From JASFBA01 sp034433695 (GTDB lineage Bacteria > Chloroflexota > Chloroflexia > DTKN01), in the NCBI GenBank assembly GCA_034433695.1, contig DAOUAK010000037.1:1-24838 (forward strand): DNA of 24,838 nt, read 5' to 3'. The notes beneath the pieces are model-generated. The model searched no databases. It was not told the origin of the DNA and saw only the letters and a program-made list of their open reading frames with translations. The position numbers and the translations under genes were made by a program. Of this stretch, positions 15,894 to 22,586 are shown in pieces; position 1 is the stretch's first letter, and every line of letters starts with the position of its first letter.

Positions 15894-15919
15894 ACAGGGT
15901 GTCCGAGCAGGAGGACTCG

Positions 15920-17563
15920 ATGCACACGGATGAAGAGGCTCTTTCGCGCCTGGCCCATGCTTTCGGCTCGCCTCTGACGGCCATCCAGGGGGCGGCGCGG
16001 ATGCTTGCCCTGTTGCGTCAGGAGGCCTCGCCGGACGAACGCCACCTCCTCGAGATCATCGAACGCAACTGTCAACGTCTTTCCGGTGAAGTGGAGCGCT
16101 TGCTGGCCGCCGCCCGGGTGGAGGGAAGCGTCCTGCAGGTCCTTTTTCCGCCGGGCGAAGAAGCCGGAGAACCGGCCGCAGAAGGCCGGCCCGGCGAGGG
16201 CGGGGTTCCCCCAAGGGAGCCGAACGGCCGGCCGCTTATCCTAGTCGTGGACGATGACCCCGCCGTGCGGGAAATGCTGGCCCACACCCTGGAACAGGCC
16301 GGCTATGCCGTCCTCGCGGCCTCCAACGCCACCTCGGCCGTAGACCTGGCCCGTCAGTGCCATCCTGCCCTCATTACCCTGGACCTGGCCATGCCCGGCG
16401 TCGACGGGCGGCGGCTTCTCCCGGTCTTCAAAGAGGACCCGGCGATCAAGGAAATCCCGGTGCTGGTCGTCTCTGCCCTGGCTTCCGGCGGGCATCTGAG
16501 CATCCCCGGTGCCGTCGGGGCGCTCTCCAAACCGGTACACCGGGAGGTCCTCCTGCGGGCGGTGAGCGACATCCTGCATCCGCCGACGGAGACGGCTCCC
16601 CGCCGGGGCAAGATCCTCCTCGTGGACGACGAAGAGGATACCCGTCGCCCCCTGGCCGTCGACCTGAACGAACGGGGCTATGCCGTCTTTGAACTGGGTG
16701 AAGGCAGCGCCACCCTGGAGGCCGTGCGCTACTGGGAACCCGACCTGGTGCTCCTGGACCTGCGTCTTCCCGACGCCGACGGCATGGAGATTCTGCGCAC
16801 CCTGAAAGAGGACTGGAGAACCTGCCAGACCGCCGTGATCCTCCTTTCGGCCGAGCATCGGCCGGAGGAAAAGGCCCGGGCCTTCCAGTTCCTTGCCGAT
16901 GATTATGTGACCAAGCCGTACTCCTTCGTCGAACTGGTGGCCCGCATCGAGGCCGTCCTGCGCCGAAGGGAGGCGGAATTTTCCACCAGCCCCAGCACAC
17001 GCCTGCCCGGTAACGTCGCCATCGAACGGGCCCTGCGTCAGCGCCTGGCCTCCGGAGGGCCGCTGGCCGTCTGCTACGCCGACCTGGACAACTTCAAGGC
17101 CTATAACGATGTCTACGGTTTCCTCAGGGGCGATGGGATCATCCACCAGACGGCTCGGGTGCTGGTGGAGGCCGTGCGGGAACTGGGCAACCCCGATGAC
17201 TTTGTGGGGCACATCGGTGGGGACGACTTTGTGGTGCTCACCACCCCGGATCGGGCCGAGCCGATCTGCCGCCGTGTCGTGGAAGAGTTCGAGCAGGTGA
17301 TTCCCCTCTATTACGATGCCGAGGCCCGAGCACGGGGCTATATCGAGACGCTGGACCGCCAGGGCCGACCGACCCGCTTCCCCCTGATGAGTATCACCCT
17401 GGTCATCGTCACCAACGAGCAGCGCACCCTCCAGCACCCTGGCCAGGTGGCCGACATCGCCGCCGAGTTGAAGCGCAAGGCCAAGACGATTCCGGGCAGC
17501 GTGGTCTTCCGGGATCGCCGCGCCGATCCAGGCGCACCGAACGTCTGCCCCGAAAAGAGGTGA
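15920..17563 (+). CDS. HisKA-like / REC / REC / GGDEF signalling protein
   Basis: 547 aa, cytosolic, no membrane segment. Residues about 5-68 resemble a histidine-kinase dimerisation helix pair with H-box-like AHAFGSPLTAIQG (H13), but no ATPase domain follows. Two receiver domains come next: REC1 about 106-222 (acids DDD at 111-113, phospho-acceptor D155, K204) and REC2 about 231-350 (DDEED, D280, K332). The C-terminal GGDEF domain (about 360-530) has DLDNFKAYND and signature GGDDF (433-437), with D in place of E, which may still allow cyclic di-GMP synthesis; the usual RxxD inhibitory site is absent. The ATG at 15920 is chosen for its AGGAGG rather than a GTG 21 bases earlier. The stop is 3 bp before the transporter gene, so the two are probably coupled. 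Confidence 0.88.
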   Translation: MHTDEEALSRLAHAFGSPLTAIQGAARMLALLRQEASPDERHLLEIIERNCQRLSGEVERLLAAARVEGSVLQVLFPPGEEAGEPAAEGRPGEGGVPPREPNGRPLILVVDDDPAVREMLAHTLEQAGYAVLAASNATSAVDLARQCHPALITLDLAMPGVDGRRLLPVFKEDPAIKEIPVLVVSALASGGHLSIPGAVGALSKPVHREVLLRAVSDILHPPTETAPRRGKILLVDDEEDTRRPLAVDLNERGYAVFELGEGSATLEAVRYWEPDLVLLDLRLPDADGMEILRTLKEDWRTCQTAVILLSAEHRPEEKARAFQFLADDYVTKPYSFVELVARIEAVLRRREAEFSTSPSTRLPGNVAIERALRQRLASGGPLAVCYADLDNFKAYNDVYGFLRGDGIIHQTARVLVEAVRELGNPDDFVGHIGGDDFVVLTTPDRAEPICRRVVEEFEQVIPLYYDAEARARGYIETLDRQGRPTRFPLMSITLVIVTNEQRTLQHPGQVADIAAELKRKAKTIPGSVVFRDRRADPGAPNVCPEKR

Positions 17564-17566
17564 TGG

Positions 17567-18397
17567 ATGGAAGGAAGCACCTCCCCCTCTGGCGAACGGC
17601 CCTTCCGCTACTTTGATCTGGTGATGGCTCTCTTCGTCGCCGTCCTCCTCATCAGCAACGTGGCTTCTTCGGCCAAATTCGTGGACTGGGGTATATCCAT
17701 CCTGGGGCTGCGCCTGGCTTTCGATGCGGGGACCATCCTCTTCCCCCTCAGTTACATCTTCGGCGACATTCTCACCGAGGTCTACGGCTATCGGCGCTCC
17801 CGCCAGGTCATCTGGATGGGTTTTGCCTGCAACGCCCTCCTGGCCGGCACGCTGGCCCTGGTGGGCTTCCTCCCGGGGGCCGAGGAGTGGCGCACCGGCA
17901 TCTTCGTCAACCGGGGTGGCCGCGTGGTAGTTTTGGCCCCCGACATGCAACCTTCTTCCCGGACCTTTGACGTCCTGATCTCTGGCGGGGAAAGCGGCGG
18001 AGCCGAACTGGCCTACGCCTATCTCCTCAGCACCACCTGGCGCATCGTGATCGCTTCCCTTCTGGCCTACTTTGCCGGGGAATTTTCCAACTCCTTCGTC
18101 CTGGCCAAGATGAAGATCTGGACCCGCGGGCGCTGGCTCTGGACGCGGACGATCGGCTCCACCCTGGTGGGCGAAGGGGTGGATACCATCCTCTTTGTCC
18201 TGATCGCCTTTGCCGGGGTCTGGTCGTGGGAACTGGTCGGGGCCACCTTCCTGACCAACTACCTCTTCAAGGTCGGAGTCGAAGCGGTGATGACCCCGGT
18301 CACCTACCGCATCGTCCACTTCCTCAAGCGCGCCGAGCAGGAAGATTACTACGACTACGATACGGACTTTAACCCGTTTCGCCTCCGGGGAAGTTGA
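17567..18397 (+). CDS. VUT-family membrane transporter (queuosine-precursor transporter type)
   Basis: 276 aa with about six transmembrane segments (roughly 15-38, 50-72, 80-103, 160-180, 200-220, 225-250). Signature stretches are FPLSYIFGDILTEVYGYR and ASLLAYFAGEFSNS, plus VGEGVDT, as in the YhhQ family that imports the queuosine precursor preQ0 or preQ1. Between the third and fourth segments is a longer loop than usual (about 104-155), perhaps 30 residues extra. The C-terminus is acidic and tyrosine-rich. Ribosome site AGAGGTG, ATG 3 bp after the signalling gene stop. The link to the signalling gene is unexplained. Its last 29 bases overlap the end of the convergent gene. Confidence 0.85.
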   Translation: MEGSTSPSGERPFRYFDLVMALFVAVLLISNVASSAKFVDWGISILGLRLAFDAGTILFPLSYIFGDILTEVYGYRRSRQVIWMGFACNALLAGTLALVGFLPGAEEWRTGIFVNRGGRVVVLAPDMQPSSRTFDVLISGGESGGAELAYAYLLSTTWRIVIASLLAYFAGEFSNSFVLAKMKIWTRGRWLWTRTIGSTLVGEGVDTILFVLIAFAGVWSWELVGATFLTNYLFKVGVEAVMTPVTYRIVHFLKRAEQEDYYDYDTDFNPFRLRGS

Positions 18398-18770
18398 TTC
18401 CTTTCAGGCGCAGGATCTCCTGCTGCCGCTGCAAGGCCTCCTGAATATCCTCCGGAGTCACATAGCCCAGCGCCACCCAGATTTCCCCGATGCGGCGGGT
18501 GAAGCCCTCGGCCTGCTGGACGCTGAGGCCGGCCTCCAGTTGGGTGCGGGTGATCTTGTGCATATCCAGGAGAATTTTGCCGAGCATCACGTGCAACTGC
18601 TGGCCGGGAGCCTCCCAGTAGTCCTTTCCCGTGCTCAGGCAGGCATGGGACTTGCGTTTGATCGGCCGGCCCCCCCACTTTTTGCGCAGTTCGGGGTGGG
18701 TACAATAGCCCCATCCCTGCTGCTGGGCCGGCTCAAAGTAACCGCAGTTGGCACAGCGACGATCAGACAA
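18369..18770 (-). CDS. Small zinc-binding protein with a GspE/MshE N-terminal-like domain
   Basis: 133 aa. The N-terminus has four cysteines that could bind zinc (C6, C9, C23, C44). Residues about 57-118 contain two helical units around LGKILLDMHKITRTQLEAG and IGEIWVALGYVTPEDIQEAL, the pattern of the N-terminal domain of GspE/MshE-type ATPases, some of which bind cyclic di-GMP. No ATPase domain is present. The start is TTG, supported by GGAGGTG five bases upstream. It is the last gene of the minus operon, 101 bp after the beta-gamma subunit, and its 3' end overlaps the VUT gene by 29 bp. No function is assigned. Confidence 0.72.
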   Translation of the reverse strand: MSDRRCANCGYFEPAQQQGWGYCTHPELRKKWGGRPIKRKSHACLSTGKDYWEAPGQQLHVMLGKILLDMHKITRTQLEAGLSVQQAEGFTRRIGEIWVALGYVTPEDIQEALQRQQEILRLKGINFPGGETG

Positions 18771-18871
18771 ACGACACCTCCTCGATCTTCAGGGGCGAAA
18801 GGCCGGGAATCGGCATCAGCGCAAGACCACCTCCCGGGCGTCCATCACGCCCAAAGAACAAAAACCCACGC

Positions 18872-20194
18872 TCACCGCAACAAGTTCTGGGCCGCCTCGA
18901 TGGCCGCCAGGTTTTCCTGGGCGATTTCCGGCCGCTGGCCCATCGAGACGGCCTCCCGGAGCGCCTCCAGGGGAAGAAGCCCGGTATCTTCCAGCATAGC
19001 GGCCAGGGCCATCATGGCCATATCCTTCTTCCCGGCCCGCGCCCGCCCAAAGTCGAGCGGGATAATCTGGGCCCCGGTCTCCAGCGGAAGGAGGTCGGCG
19101 CGGACATAGAGGCGCGTCCCCTCTCCCAGCCCGGGCAGCACCTTTCGCACCACCTTCAGCCCTTCGGGGGCCAGGAGGAGGACGATGTCGGGGGCAGGGA
19201 TGCCGGTGTAATAGATTTCCTCCGGACTGAGGATAACTTCAGAGACCGAATGTCCGGTCTGCACCGTGACCGGGTAGTCGTCGCGCTGGGTGACCCAGAG
19301 GCCGGCCAGCATTCCGGCGCGGCCCAGGCCGGTTGCGGTGGAGCGGATCTTCTGGCCGGCGGCGCCGGCGATGATGATATGGGTTTTCCGGCGCACCTGG
19401 CTGGCGTATCGGGGAAGGATGGGCTGCGGGGCAAGGGCCGGCCGGCCGGCCTGGGCCGCGGCAGCCTCCCGGTAAGCCCGGCTGTATTCCGGCCGCTCCT
19501 CCCGATGGATGAGGCCGTGAGGCCGCTCCGCCAGGGCCGCCTCCAGCGCCCGACGGCTGAAACGGTTGCCGGGGACAAAGTAAGCCGTGCACAGTTCCCA
19601 GATGTCGAAGAAGGCAAATCCCTCCCAGGCGATACCCTGGGCCAGGAGGTCCGGGAGTTCCGGGTCGAAAGCCGTGGTCCGGACGACAAAACTCCCGCCG
19701 CTGGCGATGACCAGGCCGCAGAGGTCCAGGGGATATTCCAGGTTGCCCAGGCGGGTGGTCGAGGTGATGGCTCCGTGAGGGGTGGTCACCGAGTGCTGTC
19801 CGCCGGTCATGCCGAAGTTAAAGTTGTTGAGGACCAGCACGGTGACGCCGATGTTGCGCCGGGCAGCGTTGATGAGATGATGGCCGCCGATGCCGGCTCC
19901 CCCATCGCCCATGATGACGATGACCTTGAGGTCGGGGTTGGCCAGTTTCATCCCGCAGGCATAGGTGACCGAGCGGCCGTGCAACCCGTGAAAGGCGCCG
20001 GTGGCAAAGTACTGGTCCGAAAGGCCCGAACAGCCGATATCGGAGACCAGGACGACCTTCCGGGGGTCGATCTGAAGGCGTACCAGGGCGGCATTGAGGT
20101 GATCGAGCACCAGGCCGTGGCTACAGCCCGGGCAGAAGGGGTAAGGCAACCGGGCCGGATCGAGGTAGGTTTCCCAGCGGGCTTCCGCGCTCAT
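18872..20194 (-). CDS. 2-oxoacid:ferredoxin oxidoreductase, fused beta and gamma subunits
   Basis: 440 aa. Residues 1 to about 260 are the thiamine-diphosphate-binding beta subunit: CPGC (C21, C24) with C55 and C202 as likely [4Fe-4S] ligands, GDG (96-98) and NN (123-124) of the thiamine diphosphate motif. Residues about 270-440 are a gamma subunit domain with AGAAGQKIRSTATGLGRAG. These enzymes oxidatively decarboxylate 2-oxoacids to acyl-CoA and reduce ferredoxin. Beta and gamma are usually separate genes, so this is a fusion. The ATG overlaps the alpha-subunit stop as ATGA; a GTG six bases upstream with closer GGAGG is also possible. The substrate (2-oxoglutarate, pyruvate, branched-chain or aryl) cannot be decided. 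No separate ferredoxin subunit is nearby. Confidence 0.92.
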   Translation of the reverse strand: MSAEARWETYLDPARLPYPFCPGCSHGLVLDHLNAALVRLQIDPRKVVLVSDIGCSGLSDQYFATGAFHGLHGRSVTYACGMKLANPDLKVIVIMGDGGAGIGGHHLINAARRNIGVTVLVLNNFNFGMTGGQHSVTTPHGAITSTTRLGNLEYPLDLCGLVIASGGSFVVRTTAFDPELPDLLAQGIAWEGFAFFDIWELCTAYFVPGNRFSRRALEAALAERPHGLIHREERPEYSRAYREAAAAQAGRPALAPQPILPRYASQVRRKTHIIIAGAAGQKIRSTATGLGRAGMLAGLWVTQRDDYPVTVQTGHSVSEVILSPEEIYYTGIPAPDIVLLLAPEGLKVVRKVLPGLGEGTRLYVRADLLPLETGAQIIPLDFGRARAGKKDMAMMALAAMLEDTGLLPLEALREAVSMGQRPEIAQENLAAIEAAQNLLR

Positions 20195-21333
20195 TCGCAC
20201 ACCGCCTCCAGGATCTCCTGCGGGGTAATCAGTTCGCCGTCCACGCGGTGGATGCCGACCACTTCGACCTCCTTCCGGCAGGCCAGCCGCTCGATTTCCA
20301 GCCGGTACTGCCCCAGATTGAGTTCGGCCACCACCACCCGCTCCACTCCCTCCAGGGCGGCGAGGATGGCTTTTTCCGGCACCGGCCAGAGCGAAAGCAC
20401 CGTCAGGGCGGAGACCTTTTTCCCCGCGGCGCGGGCCAGAACCACCGCTTCCGCCATCGAGCGGGCCGTGATGCCGTAGGAGAGAAGAAGGGTGCGGGCT
20501 CCGGGCTGCAGGTCGGCTTTGACCAGGGCGATCTCGTCCCGATGGGCCTCCACCTTGGCGGCCAGGTGGCGGTTGAGCCGGTCCACCTGGGGCGGGTCCT
20601 TGGTCAGGTAGCCGCGTTCATCGTGGGTGGAGCCGGTGAGGCGGAGGAGGTGAGGACCGCCGTAGGGCGAAAAGGGAGGCACCTCATCGAGTTCGCGCAC
20701 CCGATAGGGGACAAATTCGCCCTCGGCCGGAGCGTAACGGCGGGGAAGCACGGGCGCAACCCGTTGCGCTCCTGCCACTACCTCGTAGCGCTCGATTTCC
20801 ACCGTGGCGCGGGTCTGCACCATTTCCTTATCGGTGGCGATGAAGACGGGCAGACGGAAACGCTCGGCCAGGTCAAAGGCGCGGATGGTGAGGGAGTAAC
20901 ATTCGGGGATGGTGCTGGGGGAAAGGGCGATGATGGGGTAGCCGCCGGAGGTGCCCCAGCGGAGGAACTGGACGTCGCCCTGGCCGACGGTGGTGGCCCC
21001 GCCGGTGGCCGGCCCCAGGCGCTGGCAATCCACGATGACCATCGGCACCTCGGCCATGATGGCCAGGCCGATGTTTTCGCTGTAGAGGCTGATGCCGGGG
21101 CCGGAGGTGGCGGTCATCACCCTGCGGCCGGCCATCGCCGCACCGATGCACAGCCCCATCGAGGCGATCTCGTCCTCGGCCTGGATGCCGATGCCCCTCA
21201 CCCTGGGCAGTTCGCGGAGCATGTGCACCAGGATGCCCGAGGCCGGGGTAATCGGGTAGCCGGCAAAAAAGTCGCAACCAGCCGCCAGTGCCCCCCGGGC
21301 AATGGCTTCGCTACCGTCTATGAACTCGCGCAC
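20191..21333 (-). CDS. 2-oxoacid:ferredoxin oxidoreductase alpha subunit (KorA-like)
   Basis: 380 aa, normal for a stand-alone alpha subunit. It has GYPITP (25-30), QAEDEIAS, the TSGPGISL loop, and QRLGPATGGAT, which is closest to KorA/VorB-type sequences; a transketolase C-terminal-like domain fills about 270-370. It pairs with the fused beta-gamma gene that overlaps its stop. The start is GTG with AAGGGA some eight bases upstream, 27 bp after the hydratase gene stop. Co-transcription with the hydratase suggests a shared pathway through acyl-CoA, possibly amino-acid or fatty-acid breakdown; this is inference. Confidence 0.92.
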   Translation of the reverse strand: MREFIDGSEAIARGALAAGCDFFAGYPITPASGILVHMLRELPRVRGIGIQAEDEIASMGLCIGAAMAGRRVMTATSGPGISLYSENIGLAIMAEVPMVIVDCQRLGPATGGATTVGQGDVQFLRWGTSGGYPIIALSPSTIPECYSLTIRAFDLAERFRLPVFIATDKEMVQTRATVEIERYEVVAGAQRVAPVLPRRYAPAEGEFVPYRVRELDEVPPFSPYGGPHLLRLTGSTHDERGYLTKDPPQVDRLNRHLAAKVEAHRDEIALVKADLQPGARTLLLSYGITARSMAEAVVLARAAGKKVSALTVLSLWPVPEKAILAALEGVERVVVAELNLGQYRLEIERLACRKEVEVVGIHRVDGELITPQEILEAVCE

Positions 21334-21360
21334 TGCCGTTTCCCTTATCCGGCTCCGGCC

Positions 21361-22299
21361 CTACCGCCGCCGGAAACAGGGCTCGCGTTTTTCCAGGAAA
21401 GCCGAGGTGCCCTCGGTCTTGTCCTCGGTGGCACAGATCAGGCCGAACTGGGCCGCCTCAAAGGCCAGGGCTTTGTCCAGAGGCGCCTCTGCGCCGACCC
21501 GCAGGCAGCGTTTGGCCGCCTCCACCGCCAGGGGGCCGTTCTTGAGGATGCGGCCGGCCAGGTCCCGGGCGGCGCTGAGGGCGGTGCTGGGCGCCTCGGG
21601 GTTGCAGGTGTGGCAATGTCCCCAGCGGTCCAGCGGACCCTGACATTGGGGACAGGTCTGTACCGGCTGGCCGCAGTTGGGACAGTGGGCCTCGTGACCG
21701 CACCCTTCCCTGCAGGGGCTTCCGGGCATCTCCTGGCCGCACTTCTGGCAGACGACCAGGTCCACCAGCCCGATGGCCCTGGCTTCCAGCGCCGGGATGT
21801 GTTCCCCGCTGAGCACCAACCGCATGGCCTGGCCCATCCCCACCAGGCGGGGCAGACGCTGGGTGCCGCCGTAGCCGGGAATCAGGCCCAGTTTCACCTC
21901 CGGCTGGCCCAACCGGGCGTTGTCGGAAGCGATGCGGATGTCGCCGGCCATGGCCAGTTCGCATCCGCCGCCGAGGGCAAAGCCGTTGATGGCCATGAGG
22001 ACGACCAGGCGGGAGTTTTCCATGCGCAGGAAGAGTTGCTCGGCCCGCCGGCACATGGCCTCGCCTTCGGCGGGGGTGAGGACGCGCAGTTCGTTGATGT
22101 CGGCCCCGGCGACGAACGACTTCGGGCCGGCCCCGGTAAGGACGAGGGCCCGGACCTGGGGATTGGCCTCGACCTCCTGGAAGGCGGCGGCCATCTCGGC
22201 AACGGTGGCATGGCTGAGGGCATTCAGAACTTTCGGACGGTTCACGGTGAGGACGGCGACCTCGCCATCTACCTGAAGGAGGATGTTTTCATACGTCAT
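21361..22299 (-). CDS. Enoyl-CoA hydratase/isomerase with an inserted cysteine-rich zinc-ribbon-like module
   Basis: 312 aa, against about 260 for the crotonase family. The catalytic core is intact: oxyanion-hole segments GADINEL (65-71) and NGFALGGG (105-112), and two glutamates at the hydratase positions, E114 (CELAMAGD) and E134 (PEVKLGLIPG). The extra length is one block, residues about 184-238, inserted after GLVDLVV and before the C-terminal helices that resume at ALSAARDLAG. It has ten cysteines: CxxC 184/187, C196, C200, CxxC 206/209, CxxC 216/219 and CxxC 229/232, plus several histidines, the look of a double zinc ribbon. The frame is continuous across it. ATG with AAAGGAGAGG upstream; first gene of the operon with KorA-like and beta-gamma subunits. 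The substrate is unknown. Confidence 0.93.
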   Translation of the reverse strand: MTYENILLQVDGEVAVLTVNRPKVLNALSHATVAEMAAAFQEVEANPQVRALVLTGAGPKSFVAGADINELRVLTPAEGEAMCRRAEQLFLRMENSRLVVLMAINGFALGGGCELAMAGDIRIASDNARLGQPEVKLGLIPGYGGTQRLPRLVGMGQAMRLVLSGEHIPALEARAIGLVDLVVCQKCGQEMPGSPCREGCGHEAHCPNCGQPVQTCPQCQGPLDRWGHCHTCNPEAPSTALSAARDLAGRILKNGPLAVEAAKRCLRVGAEAPLDKALAFEAAQFGLICATEDKTEGTSAFLEKREPCFRRR

Positions 22300-22339
22300 C
22301 CTGACCTCTCCTTTGGGTGAACTAGGTGTAGCGGTTCAC

Positions 22340-22368
22340 ATTATACCGCAAGTCGGGGCACAATTCAA
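22340..22368 (-). promoter_or_regulatory. Promoter for the hydratase-oxidoreductase operon
   Basis: Minus-strand TTGAAT (22368-22363), 17-bp spacer, perfect TATAAT (22345-22340). It serves the hydratase start at 22299 with a leader of about 35 nt. Confidence 0.75.
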
Positions 22369-22374
22369 CTGTAC

Positions 22375-22387
22375 TTGCCTCGGGCAA
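22375..22387. promoter_or_regulatory. Inverted repeat between divergent promoters, possible operator
   Basis: TTGCC-TCG-GGCAA lies between the two divergent -35 boxes, 6 bp upstream of the minus -35 and 11 bp upstream of the plus -35. The size fits a small dimeric regulator, but no regulator gene is adjacent. Confidence 0.4.
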
Positions 22388-22398
22388 AATTATGTATC

Positions 22399-22427
22399 TT
22401 GACACGGGCCGGGAAGTGTGTTATAAT
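22399..22427 (+). promoter_or_regulatory. Perfect-consensus promoter for the S8 protease
   Basis: TTGACA (22399-22404), 17-bp spacer, TATAAT (22422-22427): all twelve consensus bases and ideal spacing. It predicts strong basal transcription, starting near 22434. Confidence 0.85.
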
Positions 22428-22433
22428 GAAATT

Positions 22434-22586
22434 GTCCTGGTTCCTCGGAAGCAATGTCTCAAACCGGTCCGAATCTTCGACGGGTCTTTTCATTGAACCG
22501 TCGGGCAATACGGTACTGGGCCGGTCCCTTTCAAAAAATTCTTCCGGATGGCTAGCAAAGGGTCCTCCGGCCAAGGAGGTGTTTCG
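22434..22586 (+). promoter_or_regulatory. Structured 5' leader of the protease mRNA, with the ribosome site in a hairpin
   Basis: About 150 nt with no gene in it. ACCGGTCC (22463-22470) can pair with GGGCCGGT (22518-22525), enclosing a second helix 22477-22483/22498-22504. Near the end, CCTCC (22564-22568) is complementary to GGAGG (22575-22579) of the ribosome site AAGGAGG, loop of six bases, so translation could be gated. I do not recognise a riboswitch class. Confidence 0.45.

Noticed and set aside
18836..18852. Hairpin GGGCGT/ACGCCC between the beta-gamma gene and the zinc/MshEN-like gene as a terminator
   Set aside because: On the minus strand the U-rich stretch precedes the stem and none follows it, so it is not an intrinsic terminator.
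22440..22530. Cyclic di-GMP riboswitch in the protease leader, from a CAAACC stretch
   Set aside because: The rest of the conserved core and the tetraloop-receptor arrangement are absent.
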